DNA from: Helianthus annuus
Lineage: Eukaryota; Streptophyta; Magnoliopsida; Asterales; Asteraceae
NCBI RefSeq assembly: GCF_002127325.2
Contig: NC_035435.2
Location: 119,515,464-119,579,463, forward strand
Length of the DNA: 64,000 nucleotides
Direction: 5' to 3'
Shown here: positions 22,550 through 33,565 of the stretch, one piece after another
Position numbering within the stretch: the stretch's first letter is position 1
Layout: every line of letters begins with the position of its first letter
The notes under the pieces: model-generated
Told to the model about the DNA's origin: nothing
Database searches by the model: none
What the model saw: only the letters and a program-made list of their open reading frames with translations
Position numbers and translations under genes: made by a program

Positions 22550-23734
22550 TTAAACATGAAATGATGTTTGGTGCATTCGCTCGAACTTCAAACTGGACTT
22601 ATATCTATCCTTCACAAAGGCGGTGCCATTACCATACAAGGAATGAACTCTCGCTGATCCAAAGGTTTGGAGCTTAACAAAACTAGGACGATGAGTACTC
22701 ATTACCGTCCAGAAGTTGCCCGGCAAATTCAGATCTAGAATCTTATTCGTGTCAAGGCAATACGCCTCCAGACTTTCCGTTCCCTGAGGCCAGAAGATCA
22801 AAATACTAGTACCATCTGAACCATCAATGAGATACACGGGTTTCCACTCTAGCGATTTAAGAACCGGGTCCATATTTTCCTCGATCATGGCTATCGCTTT
22901 ATACCAAGATTCCCCCTTCATCACCCAAACGGCGAACCCCAATGAAGTCCAGGAAAATAGACTTAGGCAGCTGCCTTTGAGGACTCCCAACATTCGCTTT
23001 GATTCTGTATCATATCCGGGAGGGGACGGAATTAACTCAAATGTCTCCGCATCCAAATCCAAATCAAAAATCTGGCCAAAGATAACCCAATACACATGAC
23101 TATTCACAAATACACCGCCCACTTCCCCCGTATGCGTAATGTTAAAAGGGGTTGGTCCCAAACTTCTCCATTGGTCGGTGCCAAGGGTGTAAACCTGGAT
23201 CTCAACCGAGACTTCAATTGGTACTTGGGAGATGCTCCTACCTAAAATCCGTATGACTTTGTATTCCCCTGCCATTGAAACTCCGAAACCATGACCTAAC
23301 AACGTTATATTTCTCAATCGTGGTGGTCAAGGGAGGGTCATATATTCTTCGAGGACTGGATTAAATACGTAAGTGGCATCAAATGTGTGACACAAGCAGA
23401 TCAAACCATTGACAGAGCCCACTTGAATGATTCCATTACTAGCGCGAAATGCACTAAGCTGAAGATTAAGGGTTTTGACATGATGGAGGGTTAAACGGTC
23501 GTATTCAGCTTCATGTTCCACTTCTACCAACTCTAATATCGGGTTCAATATCGGGAGATAACAATGAAACATTAGGCAGGGAGGCGATCTAGAGAGATGA
23601 AGATGAACAAAGTAGGTGTCGGAAACAAGATCGCGCCACTTTTTGCATACGCACTTGCATCGGGTGATTGTTTTCACCGGTAGTCTGGATAAAACCTCGA
23701 AGATGAGATTTTCAGGTAATACGCAGCCTTCCGT
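22550..23734 (-). pseudogene. F-box/FBA gene with lost start and one premature stop
   Basis: A nearly full-length paralog of the gene at 8859-10031. The start codon is ACG (23732-23734) where the intact paralog has ATG, and the preceding bases are conserved. A TGA at 23327-23329 replaces the Gln codon after the conserved L-P (MTLP*PPR). Apart from these two lesions the frame is continuous. It shows the F-box (RCKCVCKKWRDLVSDTYFV), GLICLCHTFDATYVFNP, HGFGVSMAGEYKVIRIL, VYTLGTDQWRSLGPTPF, GVFVNSHVYWVIFGQIF and IFWPQGTESLEAYCLDTNK. It ends FERMHQTSFHV, slightly different from the intact copy. Loss of function is inferred; stop readthrough or an internal GTG/ATG start is possible but unlikely. 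Confidence 0.85.
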
Positions 23735-23813
23735 GGCGTCGATCTAGGGTTTGCAGCAGAGCGTAACAAGGTTTTATCATTAGGCTGGGATACGATACCA
23801 AACTATATCTATA

Positions 23814-24829
23814 TCTATACTATATGATAAAGAAACATGTTTTGGGACACTTCATACTTACCATTCTCTCATTTAATTGATTAAAATTATTAATAATACT
23901 AATAACAATAATAATATTTAATCTAAATTAATACAAATTCTTATTATTAATAATATTTAATCCAATCTAAAATATAATCTAATACAAATTTTTATTATCA
24001 ATAATATTTAATCAAATCTAGAAAAAAATGGTTAAATTTTCACACTTATATTTAGATAAACAAATAGGTTTTTGTTATACGTAACACTTTTTTACAATTT
24101 ATTCTATATAATACGAAAAAATAGTTAAATCTTCACACTTATATTTAGATAAACAAATGGTTTTTGTTATACGTAACACTTTTTTACAATTACAAGTATA
24201 AACTTTGTAAATGTGTCGAATATTATTATATCTGTATACTTATAAAGATAGACCTTTTTTTATATAAAACTAAATTAGAACCCCGTGTATTACACGGGTT
24301 GAATAAATGTAATTTATTATATTAAATAATAAAAAGTAATATTTTTATGAAACTCGTATATTGTACGGGTTAAATAAATGTAATTTTATATATCAAATAA
24401 CAAAAAAAAGTTATATCTTTAAAAACCATGTGTATTACACAGATTAAATAAATGTAATTTTGTAAACTAAATACTAAAAACGTCGTATCTTAAAAAAAAA
24501 CCCCGTGTATAATCGGGTTGAATAAATCTACCAAATAATAAAAAATTAAATCCTTAAAATCCCCGTATGTTACACGTGTTGAATAGATCTAAAAAAGAGT
24601 TATATTTTTAAAAACCATGTGTATTACACATATTAAATAAATGTAATTTTGTATATTAAATATTAAAAACGTCATATCTTTAAAAACCCGTGTATAGTCG
24701 GGTTGAAAAATCTACCAAATAATAAAAAAATTATATCCAATAAAGGAAGTTTTTAAAGATATAATGTTTTATTATTTAGTATATAAATTTATTTACTCAA
24801 CCCGTGTAATACACGGGGTTATAACCTAG
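23814..24829 (+). mobile_element. Non-autonomous Helitron with minisatellite
   Basis: The 5' end TCTATACTATATGATAAAGA follows A. The 3' end has the hairpin CCCGTGTAATACACGGG shortly before CTAG (24826-24829), followed by T. Between 24280 and 24815 the terminal hairpin block (CCCGTGTATTACACGGGTTG plus an AT-rich spacer) recurs at least six times with drift, at a period of roughly 60-120 bp. There is no coding. It is a relative of the element at 10246-11536. Confidence 0.78.
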
Positions 24830-24861
24830 TATTTCCACTAAGCCCAACAATGTCTTTTGAG

Positions 24862-25616
24862 TAGGGTTGCAAACGAGCCGAGCAGCTTGCGAATTACTTG
24901 AGATCGGCTCGAGAAAAAGCTTGAAACAAGCCAAGCCTTATCGAGTACGAGCCAAGCTTGAGACTAAAATAAATCTCCTTTGTTTATCGAGCCCGAGCTC
25001 GAGCCTCACATGTGAAGCTCGTTAGGCTCGTTGAACCTTATCGAGCCTTAGTGTAAACGAGCCAAGTCGAGTCGAGCTTATTTAAACTTGTTTACAAGTC
25101 GACCTCGAACCTAAAAATAAACTTATTTAGTAAACGAGCTCGAGTCCGAGCTTCACTTATCGAGCTCGCGAGCCTAAAATGTCTATTATTTATATTATTT
25201 TTATTTAGAGTAAATTTCTATTTTCGTCCCTCAGGTTTGTCCATTTTAACTAGTTTAGTCCAAAAATCTAATTTATAACAAAACCATCCCTAAGTTTTGC
25301 ATTTCTTAACGTTTTTCATCCCTAAGGTTTGCATTTCTTAACGCTTTTCATCCCTAAGAATTAAATGAAAAAGCACCCGTAGGGATGAAAAGCGTTAAGA
25401 AATGCAAACTTCAGGGCTGGATTTGTTATAAATTAGATTTTTGGACTAAACTAGTTAAAATTATTTAATATATTAATTAATAGATAATAAACGAGCCGAG
25501 CCCGAGCTCGAGTTTGAGAAAATACCAACGAGCCGAGCTCGAGCGTTGAAAACAAAGCTCGAATCGAGCTCGAGCCTAGTCAAGCTCGGGCTCGGCTCGG
25601 CTCATTTGCACCCCTA
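24862..25616. mobile_element. hAT-type MITE rich in GAGCTCGAGC, 755 bp
   Basis: The ends TAGGGTTGCAAACGAGCC and GGCTCATTTGCACCCCTA are inverted repeats. CTTTTGAG flanks both sides (24854-24861, 25617-25624), an exact 8-bp duplication typical of hAT elements. The body consists of repeated GAGCTCGAGCC blocks in both orientations. A second inverted repeat is nested in it at 25244-25460. Confidence 0.9.
25244..25460. repeat. Nested inverted repeat (MITE) in the hAT MITE
   Basis: TTTTAACTAGTTTAGTCCAA at the left is matched inverted by TTGGACTAAACTAGTTAAAA at the right. The complementarity continues through AATCTAATTTATAACAAA and TTGCATTTCTTAACG. GCATTTCTTAACG..TTTTCATCCCTAAG is also duplicated in tandem in the left arm. 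Confidence 0.85.
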
Positions 25617-25624
25617 CTTTTGAG

Positions 25625-26090
25625 CCTCTTTTTAGCCTTATAAATTGATAAGTGGTTTTTACATATTTCCCCCTACTAAGTTTGCTTATTACGTATTTCC
25701 CTAAACAAAAAAATATATATATATTTCTTCTCCCTAACCCATATATATTACATATTTTCCCTTTTTATTAAAATTACTCTTAGAATTACCAATTTACCTT
25801 TAATGAACTATTAAATGAATATATACATATTTTCCTCTTTCTAATATCATCAGTCAATTACGTATTTCCTTAATTCATATATTATTTTCTCAATTCTTCT
25901 ACTTACTACTCTTAAAGCATTTTTTTTATAAAATACATTATAACCTTTTAATTTTTAAATGTTTTGTGTTACATGTATTTAACTCTTTGTATTTTGTAGT
26001 TTATACCATATTCGATTAGGTTTTTTTATTCAAAATATCATGATATATGTTCGTGTTATGAATTTACATCGAGATAGTTGGTAAATGGGC
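25625..26090. other. AT-rich spacer
   Basis: Pyrimidine- and AT-rich sequence with no ORF, repeats with clear ends or RNA gene. Confidence 0.5.
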
Positions 26091-26099
26091 AACAAGCTG

Positions 26100-26494
26100 C
26101 GCCACTATCCATTTTTTGAATAGCAAAACTAAGTCTTTTAAAAACTACGTCCATAGATCTCGTGGTCATAACATTACTATGCATGAATCGTGATCCTTTG
26201 AACTCGACTAAGTAGGTACACAGCCTCTGGCGTCAGAAAACCAAAAGTATCAAAAGCAAACGGGATAAACACGTGCTGGTTGTCAATGCACGCTTTCTCG
26301 TGTTTGATCACTTTACCCGAAGCAGACTTTAAAGCAGGCTGACCCATCATGAAAGCACTACCCCCTAAACTCACAAGCGGAGAAACCTGTTGAATCCACA
26401 TAGGCATGTTTAATATAAAAATATAACCAAGCCTGAAATTGAAATGCAAATGTTGCCCAGAGTGCAAGTCCCTCCGAATTGAATTAGCCATCAC
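26100..26494 (-). pseudogene. Fragment of a repetitive plant protein of unknown role
   Basis: The minus strand reads SIRRDLHSGQHLHFNFR, VSPLVSLGGSAFMMGQPALK, DNQHVFIPFAFDTFGFLTP, EAVYLLSRVQRI, then after a frame shift VMTTRSMDVVFKRLSFAIQK. The HVFIPFAFDTFGFL...EAV-LL-RVQR...FKRLGFAIQKG pattern is one I have seen often as scattered, transposon-associated fragments in plant genomes. I cannot name its parent with confidence. The shift near 26180 and the missing start make this a relic. Confidence 0.55.
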
Positions 26495-26879
26495 TTAGTT
26501 CCACGACAATTATATATATTTGTGCTTTGAATGATATGAATAAGTGTAGTAAAATAAATTGAATTGCTTGAATCAATGAAGATGAGTTGAATGATATGAA
26601 AAGATGTATATTTATTTTTGAACTTTTTTTGAATTTTGTGTATTTAATAAACGGGTTCAATAAAGCTTAAACCGTTAAACCAAACTGGAACCAAACCATT
26701 CGTAACAGTTTGGTTTGGTTCGGGTTTTTTTTTTCAACGGTTCAGTTTCAGTTTTCGATAATTAAAAATCGTTACTAACGGTTTGGTTCACGGTTTGAAA
26801 TAAAACCATCAAAACCGGATCGTTAACACCCCTACAAACAGACGTTGTCGCCACCACATTACCACCGCACCTCTCCATC
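26495..26879. repeat. AACGGTTTGGTTC-type repeat
   Basis: Inverted stretches of AACCAAACCGTT / AACGGTTTGGTTC and an end reading GTTAACACCCCTA suggest a hAT MITE of the TAGGGGTGTTAAC class, but the other end and a duplication were not found. Confidence 0.4.
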
Positions 26880-26887
26880 ACCGCCAC

Positions 26888-27240
26888 CAATGGCAGAGCC
26901 ACACTTTGAACAACGGTGTCGTCCGACACCATTGAATTTTGTGTAGCAAATACAACGTATAATAGGGAAAATTCGAGCGCACCATTGTTTTTTGACGAGC
27001 GACACCATTGTGTTTTTACAAACGACACCATTGTTTTATTATATATTTCAAATGACTTTGTAATTTTATTATGTGTTTTAATTCAATGACATTTAACTTT
27101 TACTGTGATATTTGCTTTTATCACGTGATTTGACCCGACTATATCCGAACCGATCCAAAAAAGTTCGACTCTGGGTTACTATAAACCGGGGTATCCATAA
27201 AAAATGACACCATAAGAAAACAAATTTGGCTCCGCCACTG
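26888..27240. mobile_element. hAT MITE, 353 bp
   Basis: The ends CAATGGCAGAGCCA and TGGCTCCGCCACTG are imperfect inverted repeats. ACCGCCAC flanks both sides (26880-26887, 27241-27248), an exact 8-bp duplication. The interior has repeated GACACCATTG blocks. It carries no gene. Confidence 0.9.
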
Positions 27241-27279
27241 ACCGCCACCCTTTCTCCCGTCGTCACTCACCATCGCCTC

Positions 27280-28102
27280 TGATGTGCGTTAGGTGTAATA
27301 TATTTTAGGTGTATATTTTAAGCCCTTTTTACACTTTTTAGCCAAGTTTTAAATTTATAAAACTCGATATTTACTAACACTAAACACATATATGGGCAAG
27401 TGCACCCATCGTGGACGTACTATAGTGTTGGTAAGACACCGAGGTCGTCCAAGGACACAAGAGCTTTTATTACCGGTTTATCCTCAACGTCTAATCAAAT
27501 CAAAAAAGTTAGAAAAAGATTTTAAACTAGAAAAATAAAACTAACTAAAATGCTGAAAAGTAAAATAAAAGTAAAAACAGATAGACAAGATGAATCACTT
27601 GAATCCGACTCGTGTGTAGTGTAACTTTTGATTATTTTCGCACTTTTGCACTTGTTTAAGAGATTATCTTAGTTATTGTAATAGGCCCCTCTTTTGAAGG
27701 CGAGGTTACCCTCAACCCAGTAGTTTGAGTCAGCAAGGATACAATCCTAAAGAGTTGGATTATTGAAAGATAATTAATTAAGTTATTAATGCATAATGTG
27801 GTAGACCTCTCTTTTGAAGGCGACGTTACCCTCGGCTAAGTAGTCTGAGTCAGCAGCCATACAGTCCTAAGTAGCCGGGTTAAAGTTTTAATAGTAGTTT
27901 AACTTATGAGGGGATCAAAGAGTTTGGACCCCCGCCATCCAATACCGGTGGGTATTGAAGGAGGTCCTACTAAATTTAACCCAGGTCCTTTGCAGGATCT
28001 ATACACTGAACAATGGCAAGACTCTTACCAAACCGTTCCCTTAACCCCCGACCAGGTAGCCAACATACCTCCATATAGACCGTGGAGATATGAATGGTGA
28101 AA
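27280..28102 (-). repeat. Left LTR of the tandem complex, truncated
   Basis: It matches the other two LTRs from the TGATGTGCGTTAGG end up to ATATGAATGGTGAAA, then jumps directly into internal sequence (TTTATTTATTTACAATCC). Relative to the middle copy, about 1.1 kb is deleted, comprising the rest of the LTR (with its TATA region) and the start of the adjoining internal segment. A block around CCTCTTTTGAAGGCGA...GAGTCAGCA is duplicated inside the LTR (27685 and 27805). Confidence 0.85.
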
Positions 28103-29220
28103 CGCTTTATTTATTTACAATCCTATTCGTCATGATTTATTAAAAACGCTTCATGAGATAAATTGCTTATTAGGGCATAACATGCCTCTTTTAAAATTCC
28201 ACTTATATACAAGTTCACATACCTCACGGGGGATTACTCAACACTCGGCCGAAGGTGTATTTTTAGTGAATCACTCGAGAGCGGCATGTAACTTACTCCT
28301 ACCATAAGAAGCAATCAGTCCTCCTCCTCTTTAACTATATACCTTTGTAAATATCAAGAGAACTTTTTGGGTGAAGGGTTAGGTTTGGGCTAAAGGTGGG
28401 TGGTTGGGTTAGTGGTTAGTAAAAGGGCGAAAAGCGTAAAAAGCGTCGGTTTTTGAAAGACTTTTTATTTTTTGACAATTTTTTTTTCCGATGAACCATT
28501 TCTTTCAAACAAAGTTAATTTTTTTTTATAAACTTGTTTGTTTAATTGGTTTAATCATCATTTTTTTTAGTCATAAGCAAAACCGAGCTTTGTTACTAAA
28601 AGAAAGGGTAAAAATAAAAAAAGGTTTAGGTGGGTAAAAAGGGTGATTATTTTGGGTTAAGAAATGAAAAGGTTTAGGCTCAAAGGGGTTAACAAGGGGG
28701 ATTCTGGGTAGGTGGTAAAAAAAATAATGGTGTAGAAATAAAAAAGGTTAGTCCTAATGCCTCCATCATTTACTTACTCGGGTTTAAGTTGGTAAGGACC
28801 GGGAATGCATTGTCGTGACAAGTTCTAAAGTCGTAAGAACCAAGCGGCTATTCACACAAGAAACGAAAAATGAGCATTTAGTGTAAAGATATGTATTTGT
28901 ATGCTCAATAAAGGCTCAAAACTCACTTTTTGTGGGAATGGGTTTTTATGTGATCAAGTATATATAATCAAATTTTAACTAAGCTTGTCATGTCGTTTCA
29001 TAATTTTCTTATGTTGGTTTTTTTTATCACGACGCTATCGGTTGTAAATTCGTAAAAATATAACCTTTTTAGAATTTGTAATTCCCAAATTAAACCAACA
29101 CAAGTAAAAAAAAGAAAAGTTTTTGAAAAAAAAATGGGGGTGATTAGCGGTTCCAATAGAGTTTTGTGTAAGGCTTGTAATTAGGACTTGCAAAATTCAA
29201 GGTTTTAGCATCCCCCCACA
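28103..29220 (-). other. Internal noncoding part, left copy
   Basis: Noncoding sequence between the truncated LTR and the gag-like ORF, collinear with 43690-44815 in the right copy. It ends in CATCCCCCCACACTTAAATT, which on the minus strand is AATTTAAGTGTGGGGGGATG. That internal purine tract is common downstream of genes in Athila/Tat elements. No protein is encoded. Confidence 0.6.
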
Positions 29221-29226
29221 CTTAAA

Positions 29227-30393
29227 TTACACATTGTCCTCAATGTGTCCCAACAATAGAGGAGCGTCATTAAGGATGACAAAGTCGGCTGTGATTACCA
29301 TTTGATTTGTTTGGACCAAGACGTCCTCAACTATACCGATTGATTTTATTATTTTTCGATTAGATAGAAAAATGGGTATTTGAAGTGGAGAAAAATCACT
29401 AATACTTAATTTTTTGAAAATGTAATTAGGCATTATGTTAACACAAAGATCTTTATCAGTCGTGATATTACTAATAAAGGAATTTTGAAAAAAAACATGG
29501 AATCGGTGTAATGTTGATTTCAAAAGGGTCTTCTTTTATTAGTGAAGTTTGATCATTAGTTAACTTAACGCTTACCGTTTCGTCAATTTTTGTGTTAGTG
29601 TTTAACTCTTTTAAAAGCTTAGCATGAGTGGGTACTAAACAATGATTTTCAAAAGAAGGTGACAAGAGATTAATTTCTTCAAAATTAGACTCTTCTTGAA
29701 TTTTAACGTTATCGGCCTCACCTCTTTCGTTGTTTAACTCATGTGTCGGTTTTTCACTTATTTGTTCTACCATTTTTAACTCTTCAACTATCTTTTCTTT
29801 ATTTAACTCTTATCTTGCACAGGACTCCTCTTCCCTTGTGCGAGATTCTTTTATGTATCGCTCGATAGTTTTAAGTTTTTCTATTATCCTATCGGTCACT
29901 TCGGCAATAGAGAAAGGATCGGGATCCTCAAAGCTTGAATCTGGTTGTTCGATCCTTGGTTCCTCATAGTACTCATATGAAGTAGATGGTTCATACCATT
30001 GTTCTTCATTGTAAGTATATGATGGATAAGGGTCGTAATTTTGTTCTTCATAGTACTCATATGAGGTGGGTTGTTCACGCCATGGTTCCTCATAATAAGA
30101 GTATGAAGGTGGTGGCTCATATCTTGATTCCTCAAAGTATGAGTATGAAGGCTCATACATTGGTTCATCAAAATATGAGTATGAGGGAGAAGGTTCATAC
30201 CTTTGGTCTTCATAGGATGTGTATGAAGTTGATGGCTCGTACCTGGGCTCCTCATAATAGTTGTATGAAGTGGATGGTTGAGATGAGTTGTAATATACTG
30301 AACTGACTACGGGTTACCACAATTAGTGCAATAGTCTCTCCTATAATCATCCTCCTCATAGGTGTAGTTGAAGCCTCCTGAGTATTGATCCAT
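29227..30393 (-). pseudogene. Gag-like/protease-like ORF, left copy, broken
   Basis: Homologous to the right copy (45243-48795). It starts at ATG 30391-30393 and meets a TAG after the CTNCGNP segment where the right copy has CAC. It carries the Tyr/Glu/Pro repeats (SYEYYEEP-type, 29950-30280), a charged coiled stretch (IIEKLKTIERYIKES), a shift near 29810 and another near 29480. The protease-like domain (KDLCVNIMPNYIFKKL, IGIVEDVLVQTNQM, NDAPLLLG) then ends abruptly in a deletion junction at GTCCCAA (29248-29254), losing the LGRPFVKT ending. Non-functional. Confidence 0.85.
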
Positions 30394-30399
30394 AAGAAT

Positions 30400-30808
30400 C
30401 ACTCAGCAGACCACAACAGAGTCTCGGGACCAGAAAACAGAAATTAAAACGGAAACAGAGACTGGACACGGCCCTGTGTTCAGTGGACACGGCCCCGTGT
30501 TCAGGGTCTGTATCTGGGCGTTTAAATAAAAGTTACTGGTCTTGTTGCGCACGGGGGCGTGTTCAGTGAGCACAACCCTGTGTTTAGACTCTGTATCTAG
30601 GTGTTTTTTAGACAAATGTGCAGCACGGCCCCGTGTTCAGCGAACACGGCCCGTGTTCAGGCTACTGTAAATGCAAACGAAACTAAAATGCAGAAAAATG
30701 TGCGCGCGTTTTGAAAAAAGTTTTGAAAAAAGTTTTGAAAAACTGATTAGGCCGTCGATTTTAAGCTTTCTTAAAATCCTTGTGTCCCCGGCAACGGCGC
30801 CAAAAACT
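30400..30808 (-). other. Leader of the tandem element, left copy: GC-palindrome cluster and tRNA-Asp primer site
   Basis: Between the ORF start and the middle LTR lie repeated CACGGCCCCGTGTTCAG-type motifs, often in pairs (30465-30660). They are followed by the primer site CCCCGGCAACGGCGCCA (30786-30802), identical to the 3' end of plant tRNA-Asp and therefore its complement on the sense (minus) strand. Confidence 0.8.
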
Positions 30809-30990
30809 TGATGTGCGTTAGGTGTAATATATTTTAAGTGTATATTTTAAGCCTTTTTTACACTTTTTAGCCAAGTTTTAAATTTATAAAACACGATATT
30901 TACTAACACTAAACACACATATGGGCAAATGCACCCATCGTGGACATAGTATAGTGTTGGTAAGATACCGAGGTCGTCCAAGGACACAAG

Positions 30991-33289
30991 TGTGACACTC
31001 TAGGTTTTTCCGAACGAACACCTTATAATATTTTTGTGTATATATATGATATTAAATGAAAACGTGACTTTTTACATGATATGTGTGTTGTGTATGTATA
31101 TATATATATAAGTATACGTGTATAAACTAGTGAGTCGAGACCGTGACTCGCAACCACTCGGTTGCGAGTGGGCCACTCGGTTTCGAGTGGGCCTCTTGGG
31201 CCGTAACCGGTTTGGGCCGAAACCCCCTAAGCTTATTTTGGAACCTTGTATATAATCCCAACCTTTCCCCCACTTCCTCCATTTTACACACACAAACACT
31301 TCTATTCTCTCTCAACTAGAAAACCCCAAAACAACAATCCTTTCTCTCCCAACTCTCGGTTCAAGCTCAAGGATCTCGGACAAGAAACTCGGTCAAGATC
31401 ATCACTCGGACACTCCATCTTCTCGGTTCCTTTCTCTTTGTTTTCGGCTCCTTCTTCACAACCGGTTAGTGTTAGCTATATGTGTAAAAGATTTATGAAA
31501 TGTTTATGAACTAGGGAATGTTTAGTTAGAATTGTTATGCATGATTTTTAGGTTGATTTGTGAGTTTCACTATATGTGTAAACCATTATGTGTAAAATAC
31601 TTGTAACATGTTTAAAATGGCTAGAAAATGGTAGTTTAAGAGAATTTATGGCCAACCAAACCATGCTTCTTTGTTTCTTGCAAAATGATATTGTTAAATA
31701 TAAGATGTCGGCTACAAAATGCATGTTTTCTTGTTCTTGCATGATGATCTTGATGAAATATGTAAGTTTTGGTTCATAAAAATGTATGGTTATGTTGGAT
31801 ATAAAAACCCTAGAATGATGAACTTGTGATGAACTAGTTGAATATGACTTGAAGATTCAAAAAGGGCAATGTTTGATCCAATTTTTATTAATGACAGTTT
31901 AGGAAAACTTGTTAGTGAAACCTTATTGGCCATTTCTTGATTTGGGTCTGATTACGTAGTACTATTTGGACTGATGTATCTGCATCATCACGTGTACATG
32001 AAAGGGACAGCATTACGACTCGCAACCGCACCGTTGCGACTCGCAACCATAGCATGACAACTCGAAACCACACGATTGCGACTCGAGACTACGACGGTTG
32101 CGACTCGCAACCACAGCGTGATAACTCGAGACCACACGGTTGCGACTCGCAACCACAGCGTGACAAGCCGAGACCTCCTGGTTGCGACTCGAGATCACCT
32201 GGTTGCGACTGGGCTGTCCACTTTGGTTATTGGGCCATAGTATGTTTAATATGGGCTACCTGTTGATTGATCTGCGTGTTACTGTTTAACTGTGTAAATG
32301 CTAGGGCCGGCCCAATAACCCACTGTCTATATTTTTATGCATGCAACGTGATAGTTATGTGTAGATTTTACGTGTTTGTTTGTACACCAAACCTGACCTA
32401 TACCGGTAACCATGTTAGGACGTGGTGACCAACGTGTTTGACAAGTAACCCAATCTGCCGAGCAACCCAAGGTGAGTTCACACACTAAAAGCATGCGTCC
32501 CGCGGAGGGACACGAACAAACTACCAACTTTGGGAAAAACACTGTTGACCCATTACTCCGGGGGAAACAGAATGGGTAATTACTATCTCCGGGGGAGATA
32601 CGTTTGGATATTATTTATAAATCACAACTAGCCATGCTAAACGAAACTCTATCACTTTAAGTCCCTGCTTACAGTACCGATTAATCGCCGGGGGCGAACG
32701 GGTTATTAGTTGATAGCGCTATTAGGTTTGACAACCTCACACCGTGACCGGGGGAGATCGGGCGTGAACTAGTAGACCTTGCAACATGGTCAATGACGAT
32801 AGACATTGACTCGGGGCACGAATTTATATTCCGTCAACAGTTTCGGTATCTACAGTTTAGTGAGCTTACAGATGGGGTAGCTCCCCACAACGTGATTATA
32901 AATGCTTTATCTAAACAACTTAAGTTTTTGGTAAACTAAAACTGGACAACTAGTGAACTCACTCAGCATTATTGTTGACCCCCTTACTGCATGCTTTGCA
33001 GGTAACCCGTGACTGAGGAGCTGCTGCTTGGGGATGTGTAGTGTTCGTCAGAACCCGTGTGTTGGGTTTATTTACTTTGAACTAAGGACTATTTTTAAAA
33101 CTACTTTGGTTTATGCTTCCGCTGTTTTGTTAAACTAATTATCGAACTTAAACTACGATGTTGCTAACTACTTTGGATATTAAATATTTCTACTATTAAT
33201 TCAATGCTCAGTATAATTGGTGGCTGGATCCTGGTCAGTCACGCCCTCAAAGCGGGTGTTATCCGCAGGTGGATTTTGGGGGTGTGACA
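30991..33289 (+). repeat. 5' LTR of the Tekay-like element
   Basis: TGTGACACTCTAGG...GGGTGTGACA. The U3 region has an inverted repeat ACTCGCAACC-actc-GGTTGCGAGT (31146-31169). A TATA-like TATATAAT lies at about 31250, followed by a CT/AC-rich leader. A cluster of GGTTGCGACTCGCAACC near-palindromes with a repeat length near 42 bp occupies 32016-32213. Lines of CCGGGGGAGA-type blocks recur at 32560-32770. Open frames within it are copied in the 3' LTR and are not genes. Confidence 0.92.
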
Positions 33290-33292
33290 GAT

Positions 33293-33305
33293 TGGTATCA
33301 GAGCC
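33293..33305 (+). other. Primer binding site, initiator tRNA-Met
   Basis: TGGTATCAGAGCC starts four bases after the 5' LTR end and is the standard plant tRNA-iMet primer site. Confidence 0.92.
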
Positions 33306-33565
33306 ATTGGTTATAGTGAACTTGGTTTTAAAAAGGGGAAAATCTTTTTGAGAAAAACCAGACTATAACCTGTGACTCGCGACGACACTACACTCCAAGT
33401 GCAAGGCTCAACACTTTTGACCTCATAGCTCGGACCAGTGTTTACTTGTTTGCTTACCTTATGTTTCCTGTTTTACTATACGTACTAGTGTGCCTAATTA
33501 GATAGATACACCTCTCTCTTCTATCTCATTCTCGCTACATCACACTCATACTGTGTTTTCTGGTT

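Noticed and set aside
32016..32213. Regularly spaced GGTTGCGACTCGCAACC repeats resembling a CRISPR array
   Set aside because: The spacers are themselves repeats, the same array recurs in the other LTR, and the context is a plant retrotransposon with no cas genes.
31072..32542. Short open frames in the 5' LTR, all duplicated at 38353-39823
   Set aside because: They are copied because the LTRs are nearly identical. None shows a domain, and several lie antisense over the promoter.
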